Shown piece after piece: positions 53,750 through 63,751 of a DNA stretch of 64,000 bases. The stretch covers positions 701,744-765,743 of the forward strand of contig NZ_CP011941.1 of assembly GCF_001040845.1 (NCBI RefSeq), given 5' to 3'. A model generated the notes under the pieces. That model was given only the letters and a program-made list of their open reading frames with translations. It was not told the origin of the DNA and ran no database searches. A program made the translations under genes and the position numbers. This DNA comes from Synechococcus sp. WH 8020. GTDB lineage: Bacteria; Cyanobacteriota; Cyanobacteriia; PCC-6307; Cyanobiaceae. Positions within the stretch are counted from its first letter, which is position 1. Each line of letters opens with the position of its first letter.

Positions 53750-55396
53750 CTATTGACCTTGTAGTCGACGCAACCAATCCTGTTGGGCCTTGATTGCATC
53801 GCGATAACGTTGCTCCAGCGAGTCATTCACGCGCTGAGGCATGATCATCGCTGACGGCAACTGATTGGTGCCACTTGATGGTGCGGCAAGAGACGGAGGA
53901 GGAATCCTTGGGGCAGGTTTGGGATAGGTCTGCGGTGTGGCTTGAGGTTGAGGAGATCGAATGATCGGCTTTGCCTTGTTGTCTTTGGCCTGACGCGGAT
54001 TCGGCTGTGCATTGATTGCCGGTGGAGGCGTTGTCGGAACAACCTTTCGTTTTTTAGCTGCTGCTTCAGCTTTTCTTGCCGCTTTGAGCATCTCTTCACG
54101 GCGGCGAAGCATGGCGAGCTGGGTCACTGGAACCACGCTTAAGAGGTGACCTGGCGTTGCATCGGCTGGATAAACAAGGCTCACCGTGACCGGATTGACT
54201 GAGTTTGCCTGAGCCTTGATTTGGCCGAGGGGCAGGCTCTGGCCTGACTTCATTCCAACATGAACTTCTCGATAGCCTTCGGCACTTTTAATTCCAATGG
54301 ATCCTCGGAATGCAGTGAAAGGTTTTCGTCCGGACGCGACTGGATGGCTTAAAACTAATTCGTGAGCGCCAACGCCTGAAAGATTCATCTCAACATCAAA
54401 ACGTACGCCATAGGTGCCCACATTATTGAGTGCAGAATCAATCATTCGCGTTGACAATTGATTGACCTGTATGTCTCTTGTTCCAAAATGATGCTTGCGA
54501 GTGCTTGTTAGTGGAATGTGCAGAGCTCCCTGTGAGAGATCATGATTGATTGAGGCCTTGTACTCATCGCCAAGGGCTACACCAGCCACTCTTGAAAAGA
54601 CTTTGCCGGTACGGATCTCATTCAGACGGTTTAAATAAATGCGTCCTGGAGCAAGCTTTTTTCTGTCAAGAACGGCTATGAGTTCTTGCTCTTGGCTTGT
54701 TTCTTCTGCTGCAATAACAGCAAGTTGGAAGGGTCCATCACTGCGGCCTCTGAGCAGTCCATTCATAATTCCCCTGGCAGGAAGAACTGAACTCACAATG
54801 ACCTTACGGCTTCGAGCTGGGATCGTTATTTCAGCTGGGAGTTTGCGATCGAGTTCTCCTCGCAGCATTTGAACCGCTGTAGCGTCACCAGGACCTGTAT
54901 TCCAAGGACGGCGGCCGAGGGGCTTTACCCCCATCAGACGGTTGGGGTGATAAGGAGCCTCAAAACTGTTTTTTACAGACCCTCTTTTAAATCTTAGTGT
55001 GACTGGATTATTGCCTGGGTTGATAGCGATTGCAGCAACCGTTAATAAACCTCTTGCGCGACGTCCACCTAATTTACTGCTGTCTTGTGGATAATATTTA
55101 TGGTGCATATGCAAGCCGAATTCGCCATTAAAAGTAAATTCAGGATTCTTGATTGGTTGATTATTTTCGGCGGCAATCGCAGATCCTGGCGCTGTGGTGA
55201 CGAGGATTCCAGGTCCTTTAACAATTTCGGGTTGATTGGAATGAAGGACTGGAACGTTATTAAAGGTGCCATTAAGAGCTCGAGCCCTTTGACCAGCCAT
55301 CAGTGGCACATAGGCGTGCGCACACTCCATGACACCTAAATTGAGCGTCGCAATCGCGACGCTGCCTAGGACCAGTTTTGATAATCGGTGAGACAC
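53750..55396 (-). CDS. DUF3370 family secreted protein
   Basis: 548 residues from GTG 55396, which gives a classical signal peptide (basic n-region, hydrophobic core to about residue 27, then AHA cleavage). A longer frame from TTG 55474 would bury it. The mature protein starts YVPLMAGQRARALNG and continues NVPVLHSNQPEIVKGPGIL, the DUF3370 pattern; beta-rich domains are followed by a Pro/Gln/Lys-rich linker (about 450-520). Probably periplasmic or surface-exposed. Function unknown. Confidence 0.85.
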   Translation of the reverse strand: MSHRLSKLVLGSVAIATLNLGVMECAHAYVPLMAGQRARALNGTFNNVPVLHSNQPEIVKGPGILVTTAPGSAIAAENNQPIKNPEFTFNGEFGLHMHHKYYPQDSSKLGGRRARGLLTVAAIAINPGNNPVTLRFKRGSVKNSFEAPYHPNRLMGVKPLGRRPWNTGPGDATAVQMLRGELDRKLPAEITIPARSRKVIVSSVLPARGIMNGLLRGRSDGPFQLAVIAAEETSQEQELIAVLDRKKLAPGRIYLNRLNEIRTGKVFSRVAGVALGDEYKASINHDLSQGALHIPLTSTRKHHFGTRDIQVNQLSTRMIDSALNNVGTYGVRFDVEMNLSGVGAHELVLSHPVASGRKPFTAFRGSIGIKSAEGYREVHVGMKSGQSLPLGQIKAQANSVNPVTVSLVYPADATPGHLLSVVPVTQLAMLRRREEMLKAARKAEAAAKKRKVVPTTPPPAINAQPNPRQAKDNKAKPIIRSPQPQATPQTYPKPAPRIPPPSLAAPSSGTNQLPSAMIMPQRVNDSLEQRYRDAIKAQQDWLRRLQGQ

Positions 55397-55612
55397 GCGA
55401 GACTGGTTGTGGGGGCGCTGAGGCCTGAGCTCTCCGCAAGCTCCAAACCTAATCGTCTGGTTCAGAAGCGCCAAGTGTGTGTTGGCAGTCCCGATTTCTG
55501 GAACAATTCGCCAGGATTATGGAAGATCATGTGTTTAATCATGCTGCCTCCCTTTTTCTGTCAGTCCTCATGTGAGTCCAGTCATTGGCGCAGTCATCAC
55601 CAGCAACGCAAG
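55397..55612. other. Short intergenic region
   Basis: 216 bp upstream of DUF3370 (divergent) and before a 38-codon gene. I see no further gene; the region should carry both promoters. Confidence 0.4.
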
Positions 55613-55729
55613 ATGGAGATGCTCCGTTTTTGGCGTGATGGCCTTGAACGCCAACTTGCTGCTGTAACAGCAGCGATGTCCACGCTTGAAGGGCAAATTC
55701 AGCGGGACCACAGCGACGACGAATCCTGA
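55613..55729 (+). CDS. 38-residue conserved peptide
   Basis: ATG 55613 gives an amphipathic helical peptide, MEMLRFWRDGLERQLAAVTA then a short Gln/Asp tail. The frame is open upstream, but that part is not protein-like. It ends 31 bp inside the convergent sigma-factor gene. Similar short ORFs beginning MEMLRFWRDGLER seem to occur in other marine Synechococcus, which I recall without being able to check. Confidence 0.55.
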   Translation: MEMLRFWRDGLERQLAAVTAAMSTLEGQIQRDHSDDES

Positions 55730-56358
55730 TCACCAAGGTCTTGGCGCAACTGGGCTAGGGCGCGCTTCAGTCTGCGCTGCATGGTCATTGCGCTCACACC
55801 CTGCTTTGTTCCGGCTCCACGAAGGCTGGCACCCTCCAGCACCACTTCAATGAGCGCCCTTTTCTCTGAGGGCCCTAATCCGTTGATTGCCGTCCAGATC
55901 CGTTTGGCCCGCTCCTGCATCAGCAGCGGTTGCCATACAGGGTCGTCAGCTGCAACCCTGCCTTCGTCTAGAGGTTCCCATGACTGTCGGCAACGATAGG
56001 CATGCACGTTCAGTTCCAGCTCAGCAGACATCTCCTGTCTTTGTTGTGGCTGTGCAGAGTTGTTTTTAATCGTGTGCTGCGCTTGTTCTTGGAGGCGGCG
56101 GGGGAGTTTGACTAGTCCCACACTGTCTCTGAGGTAATGAAGGATTGCCCCTCTGATATGGGGCCTTGCATACACCTCAAAAGGTTTCTCCTGGCTTTGC
56201 TGATAACCCTCCGCGGCACGTAGCAACCCAAGCCTCCCCACCTGTTTGAGATCTTCTCGATCGAGTCCCGATCGCCTGGCGTAATGGCCAGCAATGGGAT
56301 CAACAAGTTTCAGATGTCGCTCGATTCGTTGATTTCTGATCGCGTGGGTTTTGTTCAT
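55699..56358 (-). CDS. Sigma-70 family RNA polymerase sigma factor (group 3-like)
   Basis: 219 residues from ATG 56358; the frame is open further up, but conserved sequence starts here. Region 2 is recognisable (DREDLKQVGRLGLLRAAEGY and the following FEVYARPHIRGAILHYLRD). Regions 3-4 are short: LGPSEKRALIEVVLEGASL then a helix-turn-helix (VSAMTMQRRLKRALAQLR). The small size and weak -35 recognition region fit alternative (SigF-like) sigma factors. The target regulon cannot be inferred. Confidence 0.88.
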   Translation of the reverse strand: MNKTHAIRNQRIERHLKLVDPIAGHYARRSGLDREDLKQVGRLGLLRAAEGYQQSQEKPFEVYARPHIRGAILHYLRDSVGLVKLPRRLQEQAQHTIKNNSAQPQQRQEMSAELELNVHAYRCRQSWEPLDEGRVAADDPVWQPLLMQERAKRIWTAINGLGPSEKRALIEVVLEGASLRGAGTKQGVSAMTMQRRLKRALAQLRQDLGDQDSSSLWSR

Positions 56359-56414
56359 GGCTGTTGTCGAAGGAAGGGTCGGTGTCGGCCGGATGTCCCT
56401 CCTCAGACAGACAT

Positions 56415-57311
56415 CTAAGGGGTTCTCTTCACAACCGTGTTTCCACGGATTTCGAGAATCACTTCTCGCAATAAAGCCTCGGGTCCATGGGTCTTCAGCC
56501 AGTTCAGATCTGAGTTTGCAGTGGCCAAGAGATATCCAGCAAATCCAAGGGCATTGATACTGAAACCAGCTGCACCTTCTTGGCGACGCCTCACCATCGC
56601 CATCCATTGCGGTGTTAACAACAGGTTGTAAAACGATCTTGGACGATGATCCTGAGAGGGATGGCCTATGCCTAGCTGTTTAGAGAGTGATAAATAGCTG
56701 TCCTGAAGATCTTGTGCCTGTTCGTCAACATCGTTGCTGTGATGGAATCGTGAGATAACGGAACAGCCGTTCAATAAGGGATCGCTAGAGGATTCGTACG
56801 TTCCTTTCGATATCAATCGGTTTAGAAACCAGAGGTCTCTAGGACAACTTGTCTCGTCTTTGCTGCGTGGGAGAAGTTGAAGATGTCGATGGGGCTGACT
56901 CGCTCCCGCAATCGGACCACTGTTGAAGAACCACAGCCCAGATGTGTCTTGGTCAACGCACACTAAAGCTCTCCAGTCAGCCAGAGTGAGCCAACCATCC
57001 TGGGCGGCCCAATCTTTAGTAATCAGGAGCATGTGTCCGCGTTGGACAGGATATTTATTCAGGATGACGGCGTGACCTGGATTCAGAGTTGCCACTTCTA
57101 GCGACGGATCCCATGGTTGAAATGGATTGGGTTTGGGCCCGTCTATTTTTAAATGTTTGGGTAAGCGACTTTCAAGAGTTCGCAACTCGAAATGTGATTC
57201 TGGACTCCTAAAAAGATGTTCTAATGAGGTGCTGAGTGGAACTAGAGCACCAGACATCAATGCCCTCTCGCTTTGCTCGAGCGCTCGAGTCCAGTAGGTT
57301 TTAGTTCCCAT
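56415..57311 (-). CDS. ATP adenylyltransferase (Ap4A phosphorylase)
   Basis: 298 residues from ATG 57311, overlapping the SpoIID gene's stop. The HIT-like catalytic triad is HRHLQ in ASQPHRHLQLLP; the N-terminal region (NPFQPWDPSLEV and HAVILNKYPVQRGHMLLIT) matches the Ap4A phosphorylase family, which degrades the stress dinucleotide Ap4A. The C-terminal region carries FYNLLLTPQWMAMVRR. Confidence 0.92.
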   Translation of the reverse strand: MGTKTYWTRALEQSERALMSGALVPLSTSLEHLFRSPESHFELRTLESRLPKHLKIDGPKPNPFQPWDPSLEVATLNPGHAVILNKYPVQRGHMLLITKDWAAQDGWLTLADWRALVCVDQDTSGLWFFNSGPIAGASQPHRHLQLLPRSKDETSCPRDLWFLNRLISKGTYESSSDPLLNGCSVISRFHHSNDVDEQAQDLQDSYLSLSKQLGIGHPSQDHRPRSFYNLLLTPQWMAMVRRRQEGAAGFSINALGFAGYLLATANSDLNWLKTHGPEALLREVILEIRGNTVVKRTP

Positions 57312-58278
57312 CTGTTTTGAGCCTCGCGAGGGATGCACCCACGTAATATCGACCAAGGATTTCATTGAATTTGAGACCCTCCATTGCTAAGTTTTGGGCA
57401 CCGTGCTGACTCATGCTTGCACCTAAATGGCTATGCGCTTCAGCAGCGATTTCACTTGTCGATGCATATAAAGATTCCACCAGTCCTCCTTTAAAACTAA
57501 GTACAAGACCTTGTGTGGCTTTAGTGGCGTCGGTTGTGGCCACGCTTTGACTCTTCAGGCCTCCATAGGCTTGCCAACGTGTCGTATCACCAAGATTGAA
57601 ATCGGAATCTGCAGGACGCACAAGATGCACTAGGGCGTAGGAGCGTGCGGCTACTGCTTGTGCCTTTAATGCTTCAGGATTCCAGTGACTAGGCATCTCC
57701 GCGCCAACAACAGAGGCAACGTATCGCTCCATAGGCAGCTGGTTAATCACAGTCCAACCATGACCTCTGTTAAGGAAATAAACCGTCTCCGGATACGAGC
57801 GTTCATTCACGACGATGGTGCCAGTTTGACCTGAATGGCAGGTCACCAAATTCGAATGATCACCGGCTAATAGTTGATTAAGGGTTCTTTTTTGTACGAC
57901 TTTACCGTTGCTCAATCTGCATTCGACCTGTCCTGATAAGTCCACAGAGCGGGGTGGCGACTGACTTAACAAAGCAACGCGCACAATTGGATTGCCTGGG
58001 GCTCCTAGCGGCTTAGCACCAGGACTTGCGTGCAGTACCGATTTGGATGCATCGGCTGAGTTGATGGAGTCATCAGCAGAGGCGTGAACAGGTTGATGAT
58101 CGGTGCCGGATTCCTCTAGCAGCGTTTCGAGGAGGTGTTGTTGGGCGCGTTGTTGTTCAAGCTGCCCAATCGCTTGGACACCCCAGGTGACCACCCCGAT
58201 CAGTCCCGCGGTTGCGGACATTCCCAGCAACAGTGGTGTGAGCTGTCTCACTGTCCCTCGGACCACGCTTTCGATCAT
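57301..58278 (-). CDS. SpoIID/LytB-domain envelope protein
   Basis: 325 residues from ATG 58278. An N-terminal membrane anchor (about 15-40) is followed by a SpoIID domain: LPMERYVASVVGAEMPSHWNPEALKAQAVAARSYAL, with the conserved Glu in the GAEM motif. In sporulating bacteria SpoIID is a peptidoglycan lytic transglycosylase; in cyanobacteria a role in septal or envelope peptidoglycan turnover is only inferred. It overlaps the Ap4A phosphorylase start by 11 bp and has its start codon overlapping that of the divergent SDR gene. Confidence 0.88.
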   Translation of the reverse strand: MIESVVRGTVRQLTPLLLGMSATAGLIGVVTWGVQAIGQLEQQRAQQHLLETLLEESGTDHQPVHASADDSINSADASKSVLHASPGAKPLGAPGNPIVRVALLSQSPPRSVDLSGQVECRLSNGKVVQKRTLNQLLAGDHSNLVTCHSGQTGTIVVNERSYPETVYFLNRGHGWTVINQLPMERYVASVVGAEMPSHWNPEALKAQAVAARSYALVHLVRPADSDFNLGDTTRWQAYGGLKSQSVATTDATKATQGLVLSFKGGLVESLYASTSEIAAEAHSHLGASMSQHGAQNLAMEGLKFNEILGRYYVGASLARLKTDGN

Positions 58279-59005
58279 GCCTGAAATCAACAGAGTTGCT
58301 TGGATTGGCCGTGCCTTGATCGTTGGCCGTGGCGGTCTTGGTATGGCACTTGCGGAGGAACTGCAACGTCGTCAGCCCACTCTGAAGGTGACGCTCTGTG
58401 GTCGAACCTTGGGGTCAGACGCTGATTGGTTCGTTGATCTTGAGTCTGCAGAGAGTTTGCAGGCGTTGTCTCAGAGGCTCCTGGAGGATCCCCAGCCCCT
58501 TCGATTGGTCATCAATGCCACAGGGCGACTGCATGGAGCTTCCTTGACCCCTGAGAAGCGTCTGCAGCAGGTTTGTGCCGATCATTTGATGGAATCGTTT
58601 GCCATCAATGCTGCGGGGCCTTTGCTACTCGCCAAAGCGATTGAACCTGTCCTGAAGCGTGATCGTCCTTTTCACTTTGCGAGTCTCAGTGCGCGGGTGG
58701 GGAGTATCGGTGACAACCACAGTGGGGGCTGGTACTCCTATCGCGGATCCAAAGCTGCCCAGAACATGTTTTTGCGTTCGTTGAGTGTGGAGTGGGCGCG
58801 TCGATTTCCACTCGCCACGGTCATGATGCTCCATCCAGGGACCACCGATACGGCTCTTTCCAAACCGTTTCAGAGTTTTGTTCCGCCGGATCGCTTGTTC
58901 AGTCCTCAGAAAGCGGCCGCTCTATTGCTCGATGTTTTGTTGCGGCAGACAGCCGGCGAAAGCGGTCGTTTCCTGGCTTGGGACGGTCAGGAGATTCCCT
59001 GGTGA
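58277..59005 (+). CDS. Short-chain dehydrogenase/reductase
   Basis: 242 residues from ATG 58277. Nucleotide-binding ALIVGRGGLGMALAEEL, the NATG-like VINATGRLHG, catalytic Tyr and Lys in YSYRGSKAAQN and the PGTTDT segment are all present. The substrate is unknown; the layout resembles CsgA-like SDRs. The divergent SpoIID gene starts within the same 3 bp. Confidence 0.9.
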   Translation: MPEINRVAWIGRALIVGRGGLGMALAEELQRRQPTLKVTLCGRTLGSDADWFVDLESAESLQALSQRLLEDPQPLRLVINATGRLHGASLTPEKRLQQVCADHLMESFAINAAGPLLLAKAIEPVLKRDRPFHFASLSARVGSIGDNHSGGWYSYRGSKAAQNMFLRSLSVEWARRFPLATVMMLHPGTTDTALSKPFQSFVPPDRLFSPQKAAALLLDVLLRQTAGESGRFLAWDGQEIPW

Positions 59006-59394
59006 GCGTGCATCTTGAGGACCTCTAACGGGATCACCTCCAGCGCTGTGGATTCGGTTGCTTCGAGTCGCACGGGTGGAGCCATACCGTCGTCGTAGGC
59101 CTGTTTCCAACGTGGGGCGCAGACACACCAGTGATCGCCTGGTTGAAGTCCAGGAAACCCAAAGTTGGGCATCGGAGTGCTCAGGTCATTCCCCTGGGCC
59201 TTGCTGTAATTCAGAAATTGTTCTGACATCACGCAGCAGACGCTGTGTTGTCCTGAATCGCTGGCATCGGTGCGGCAATGTCCATCTCGAAACCAACCTG
59301 TCATCGGTTCACAACTACAGCCTTCAAGCACGCCACCTAAAACGTTCAGATCCCTATTCCCAACTGGCTTTTGCCCTTGTTCGTTTGACGGCAT
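58987..59394 (-). CDS. DUF2237 family protein
   Basis: 135 residues from ATG 59394. Family blocks are clear: NVLGGVLEGCSCEPMTGWFRDG, HSVCCVMSEQFLNYSKAQGNDLS and FGFPGLQPGDHWCVCAPRW with several conserved Cys, perhaps a metal or redox site. Function unknown. Its 3' end overlaps the SDR gene by 19 bp on the opposite strand. Confidence 0.9.
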   Translation of the reverse strand: MPSNEQGQKPVGNRDLNVLGGVLEGCSCEPMTGWFRDGHCRTDASDSGQHSVCCVMSEQFLNYSKAQGNDLSTPMPNFGFPGLQPGDHWCVCAPRWKQAYDDGMAPPVRLEATESTALEVIPLEVLKMHAHQGIS

Positions 59395-59505
59395 TCGCTT
59401 GCTTTGGCTGCCTGGAGTCTGCCGAATGACTGGCACATTCTGAAACGAGATGGTTGACGGATCCCGGGGGTTAGGCGTTAAAGGTCGTTCAGTTATGCCT
59501 CCTCG

Positions 59506-59736
59506 ATGGATTGGGAGTTCACTGAAGACGCCGCGTTTCTCGCCCTCTGCGACGCGTTCCGCGAAAGTGGCGAATCGTCCGCTATTGAGTTCCTCGCCAA
59601 TGGTGAGGGAGCGTTCCACTTTCAGGATCTTGCGCAGAACGCTGCGGGAGAGGGATTTGATTTGAGCGAGTCCAGTGCGCTCGACGATTTTCAGCAGGAA
59701 GTGATCGACACGATGGAAAAGCTCTGCCAGGAATAA
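59506..59736 (+). CDS. Small acidic conserved hypothetical protein
   Basis: 76 residues, acidic, all-helical (EFTEDAAFLALCDAFRESGE, then ALDDFQQEVIDTMEKLC). No signal or membrane segment. It looks like a conserved marine cyanobacterial protein, but I know no function. It is convergent with the DUF4090 gene, 30 bp apart. Confidence 0.8.
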   Translation: MDWEFTEDAAFLALCDAFRESGESSAIEFLANGEGAFHFQDLAQNAAGEGFDLSESSALDDFQQEVIDTMEKLCQE

Positions 59737-59766
59737 TCCTGAACAGAGCTCGGTAAAGGTGGCCGC

Positions 59767-60039
59767 TCAACTGAAGAAAAAAGCGATCTCCTTGGCTTTC
59801 AGCCCATCCCAGCCGGCATCGATCAGCCGCTTGTTCAGTGTGTCTTGATCGAAATGCTTGGCTCCGGTCTTGACGATCCGATTGCGCATTGATTTTTTGA
59901 CGCCACTGCGTGCCCGCTTGCTCTCCAGGTCCATGACCTCGTTGTAGAGCTTCACCATCGGCCCTGGAATCGGTGTTCCATCCAGGTCGAGGCCAGCTGC
60001 GATGGCTTCATCGACACCACCAGGTCCTGCTATTGCCAT
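59767..60039 (-). CDS. DUF4090-like protein
   Basis: 90 residues. A small helical protein with the pattern DEAIAAGLDLDGTPIPGPM, LYNEVMDLESKRARSGV, MRNRIVKTGAKHF and KAKEIAFFF, which I associate with the cyanobacterial DUF4090 family. Function unknown. It lies 33 bp downstream of metH and may be co-transcribed. Confidence 0.82.
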   Translation of the reverse strand: MAIAGPGGVDEAIAAGLDLDGTPIPGPMVKLYNEVMDLESKRARSGVKKSMRNRIVKTGAKHFDQDTLNKRLIDAGWDGLKAKEIAFFFS

Positions 60040-60072
60040 GGGAATTGTTCTGCAGCGGCTCAGGTTGGCATG

Positions 60073-63000
60073 TCAGGCGCTGAAGTATCGAGCTTGGCTG
60101 TGGAGTGCCACCAAAGCGGTTGTGCTCTGCTCAGGCTCTAACTGGTCGCTGTCGTCCATGGAGAGGCCGATGCGTTCTGCATTCAGCCAATCGAGCTGCG
60201 GCCTTGAATCAGCGACATTCGGGCAGGCGGGATAGCCAAAGGAATAGCGGCTGCCGCGGTAGCGCTGGGCCAATACATCGCGTAGGGCCGACGGTTCATC
60301 AGCGCTGAAGCCAAGTTCACGGCGGATCCGGGCGTGGGTCCACTCCGCCAGAGCTTCGGCCATCTGTACGCCCAGGCCGTGAAAATACAGATAATCGCTG
60401 TAGCGATCAGCCTGGAACAGTTCCCTCGCAAAGGCACTGGCCTTCTCTCCCATGGTGACGGCCTGCATGGGAAGAACATCAGTGGGTCGGCCCTCGGGGG
60501 AGAGATCCCGATAGAAATCACCGATGCAGTATTTGTTTCCCGAACGCTGCCTGGGAAGTTCGAAGCGGCCCAGCTCAACGCTGGGATCTGCAGGATCGAA
60601 AACGACGACGGCATTGCCATCCCTGCCGCAGGGAAAGTAGCCATAGGCCACCCGTGGCGTCAGCAACTGCTCAGAGCGGGAGCGTTGCAACCATTCCTGC
60701 AATACGGGCTCGGCCTTCTCCTTGAGCTGTTGCTCATACTCCTCGCGGCTCTGATCCTTGCTTTTGCGGATCTGCCATTGGCCAGCGAAGAGTGCATTGC
60801 GATCGAGATAACTGAAGACCTCCTCCAGATTGATCTCCTCCTCTGAAAGTACGTTGGTTCCCCAGAATGGTGGCTCCAGAGCAGGTTCCTCAGGCACGGC
60901 CTCCGAGCGCTCGCGGCTGACGGGAGCCTTGGGCTTGGCCTCTTCCTGTTTGGCACTCGAATCAGCCTCTTCGGTCTCATGACTGTTGGCATCCCCATTG
61001 AGCCCCAGACCTTCGGGAATGGCGCCCATGAAGCCCTTGTTGTTATCCCATTCACCACCTTTTTTGGCCTCCACCAGAGCGTCCATGAATCTCAGGTCTG
61101 CGAAGGCATCACGCCCATAAATGACCTGACCGTCATAGACCTCACGGCAGTCTTTCTGTACAAAGCGAGGTGTGAGTGCCGCACCGCCGAGAATCACTGG
61201 AACGGAAATACCAGCCTGATTGAAGGCCTGCAAGTTGTCTTTCATGAAAGCGGTTGATTTCACCAAAAGACCACTCATGGCGATGCAATCTGCTTCATGG
61301 GTTTGTTGAGCTTCGATGATTGCATCGACCGATTGTTTGATGCCTAGATTGACTACTTCGTAGCCATTATTGGTGAGAATAATGTCCACAAGATTCTTGC
61401 CAATATCGTGAACATCACCCTTGACTGTTGCAATTAGGAATTTGGCCTTGGCTGAACTTTTCCCCTCGGTTTTTTCCATATGCGGTTCGAGATAGGCCAC
61501 CGCACTTTTCATGGTTTCGGCGCTCTGCAGCACAAAAGGCAGTTGCATTTGACCTGAACCGAAGAGTTCACCCACCACCTTCATGCCATCGAGCAAGAAT
61601 GTGTTCACGATTTCCAAAGGTCTGTACTGAGCCAGACCCTCATCAAGGGCTGGTTCTAGGCCGATGCGCTCGCCATCGATGATGTGCTGCTTCAGTCGCT
61701 CTTCAACGGGAAGGTCAGCCAGAGAGGGACCTGAGGCCCGGGCTTCCTTAGTGCTTACACCTTCGAACAGCGTGGTGAGTTCAGTGAGCGGGTCGTAGGT
61801 GCAGACATCCCCCTCAAATCGACGCTTGTCATTGATCAGATCACGGCAGACCTGCTGATGTTCCTCGCTGATCTTCATCAGCGGAAGGATCTTGGCGGGG
61901 CTGACGATCGCCGCATCCATTCCCGCCTCACAGCAGTCATGCAAGAAGACGGAATTGAGGTTGATCCGTGCCGCTGGCGAGAGTCCGAAGCTGATGTTGC
62001 TGACGCCAAGCACCACATGGACACCGGGCAATTCCGTGGTGATTCGCCTGATGGCTTCGATGGTTTCACAGCCGTTGCGGCGGTCCTCCTCGATGCCCGT
62101 TGAGATTGGCAGCGCCAGAGGGTCGTAGAAGATCTCGTGAGCGGGGATCCCGAATTCGACCGCATCCCTGTAGGCGCGCTGGGCGATGGCGAATTTGCGC
62201 TCCGCTGTCCTGGCCATGCCGTCTTCATCGATGGTGCCGATCACCACCCCCGCGCCATAGGTGCGAGCTAGTTCCAATACCTTGAAGAAGCGTTCGTCGC
62301 CGTCCTCGTAATTAGTGGAATTCAGCAGGCATTTGCCACCGGCCACCTTGAGGCCGGCTTCCATCTTTTGCCACTCGGTGGAATCGAGCATCAATGGCAA
62401 GTTGACGTTGGTGACCAAACGGCTCACCAGGTCATGCATATCCTTTTCGCCATCGCGACCGACGTAGTCGACGTTTACATCAAGCACGTGGGCGTTTTCC
62501 TTCACCTGGCCGCGGGCGACCGCTACGAGGCCATCCCAATCTTCGGAATTAAGGAGGTCCCTGACTTTTTTTGAGCCACTGGCATTGAGCCGTTCACCGA
62601 TGATCAGAAATGAGTTGTCCTGGTGATAGGGCGTTGTTCCGTAGATCGAGGAAACGGAAGCTTCAGCCCCAAGCAGTGGGCGCTCCTTTCTGAGGACTGG
62701 GGTTCGTACCGGGCGGTCAGCCGGACGCATCTCCTGCGACAGCTCTGAGAGAGCGGCAATGTGAGCGGGGGTGGTGCCGCAGCAGCCACCGATCACCTGA
62801 ACGCCTAAATCCTCGATGAAGTGGTGCATCGCCATCTTCATCTCAACAGGAGTCAAGCGGTAGTGAGCCACACCACCGATGTTCTCCGGCAGTCCGGCGT
62901 TTGGTATGCAGCTCACCACGAAGGGAGCATGGTCACTGAGATATTTGACGTGCTCCTTCATCTGCTCGGGACCGGTGGCGCAGTTGAGGCCTAAAACATC

Positions 63001-63693
63001 AATGGGGAAAGGCTCAAGAATCGAAACCACCGCTGCGATATCGGAGCCGACGAGCATCGTGCCGGTGGTTTCCATCGTGACGCTGACCATCAATGGTCGT
63101 CGTTCACCGGCCACCTCAAATGCCTGTTCAATGCCACCCAGAGCCGCCTTGATCTGCAGGGGGTCCTGACAGGTTTCGATGATGAAGAGATCCACATCCC
63201 CTGCCAGCAAGCCTCTGGCCTGCTCGGCAAAGGAATCGCGCATCTCATCGAACCCCACATGGCCGAGGGTCGGCAGCTTTGTGGTGGGGCCCATCGATCC
63301 CGCCACAAATCGGGGTTTCTCAGGGGTGCTGTAGCGATCAGCCATCTCCCTGGCCAACCGCGCAGCCTGAACATTGAGTTCGTAGGTTTGATCCTGAAGC
63401 TCGTATTCCGCTAGTACTAGGGAGGTGGCTCCGAACGTGTCGGTTTCGATCACATCGCAGCCCGCCTCAAGGAACTGGCGATGGACCTCCTGCACGGCAT
63501 CGGGCCTTGTGACCACAAGATTCTCGTTACAACCCTCGAGGTCAACGCCACCGAAATCATCTGGACCGAGATCCATCTGTTGAAGCGACGTACCGGTGGC
63601 ACCGTCGAATACCAAGACGGGACGCGACGGATCATGCAGACGTTGTAGAAAGCGGGAAGCGTTCAGGGTTGAAGTCTTTGTGACGGCCTGCAT
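60073..63693 (-). CDS. metH: B12-dependent methionine synthase MetH
   Basis: Transfers the methyl group of methyl-THF via cobalamin to homocysteine. 1206 residues with all four modules in order: homocysteine-binding domain with zinc motif GGCCGTTP (about 300-310), pterin-binding domain ([19 protein letters not shown], about 365-385), cobalamin-binding domain with DVHDIG (about 760-765; the axial His about 762) and C-terminal activation domain (LPMQAVTMG then [15 protein letters not shown]). The 58-bp leader is too short for a cobalamin riboswitch. cobU, a B12-synthesis gene, is also in this window. Confidence 0.97.
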   Translation of the reverse strand: MQAVTKTSTLNASRFLQRLHDPSRPVLVFDGATGTSLQQMDLGPDDFGGVDLEGCNENLVVTRPDAVQEVHRQFLEAGCDVIETDTFGATSLVLAEYELQDQTYELNVQAARLAREMADRYSTPEKPRFVAGSMGPTTKLPTLGHVGFDEMRDSFAEQARGLLAGDVDLFIIETCQDPLQIKAALGGIEQAFEVAGERRPLMVSVTMETTGTMLVGSDIAAVVSILEPFPIDVLGLNCATGPEQMKEHVKYLSDHAPFVVSCIPNAGLPENIGGVAHYRLTPVEMKMAMHHFIEDLGVQVIGGCCGTTPAHIAALSELSQEMRPADRPVRTPVLRKERPLLGAEASVSSIYGTTPYHQDNSFLIIGERLNASGSKKVRDLLNSEDWDGLVAVARGQVKENAHVLDVNVDYVGRDGEKDMHDLVSRLVTNVNLPLMLDSTEWQKMEAGLKVAGGKCLLNSTNYEDGDERFFKVLELARTYGAGVVIGTIDEDGMARTAERKFAIAQRAYRDAVEFGIPAHEIFYDPLALPISTGIEEDRRNGCETIEAIRRITTELPGVHVVLGVSNISFGLSPAARINLNSVFLHDCCEAGMDAAIVSPAKILPLMKISEEHQQVCRDLINDKRRFEGDVCTYDPLTELTTLFEGVSTKEARASGPSLADLPVEERLKQHIIDGERIGLEPALDEGLAQYRPLEIVNTFLLDGMKVVGELFGSGQMQLPFVLQSAETMKSAVAYLEPHMEKTEGKSSAKAKFLIATVKGDVHDIGKNLVDIILTNNGYEVVNLGIKQSVDAIIEAQQTHEADCIAMSGLLVKSTAFMKDNLQAFNQAGISVPVILGGAALTPRFVQKDCREVYDGQVIYGRDAFADLRFMDALVEAKKGGEWDNNKGFMGAIPEGLGLNGDANSHETEEADSSAKQEEAKPKAPVSRERSEAVPEEPALEPPFWGTNVLSEEEINLEEVFSYLDRNALFAGQWQIRKSKDQSREEYEQQLKEKAEPVLQEWLQRSRSEQLLTPRVAYGYFPCGRDGNAVVVFDPADPSVELGRFELPRQRSGNKYCIGDFYRDLSPEGRPTDVLPMQAVTMGEKASAFARELFQADRYSDYLYFHGLGVQMAEALAEWTHARIRRELGFSADEPSALRDVLAQRYRGSRYSFGYPACPNVADSRPQLDWLNAERIGLSMDDSDQLEPEQSTTALVALHSQARYFSA

Positions 63694-63751
63694 CGCTCAC
63701 TTTCCTTGATCAAGTGATTCTAAGAACGGGACTTGATCGCTAAGCCGATCC

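Noticed and set aside
63694-63751. Cobalamin riboswitch upstream of metH
   Set aside because: Only 58 bp separate metH from ilvE, far too short for the element, and no conserved B12-box sequence is present.
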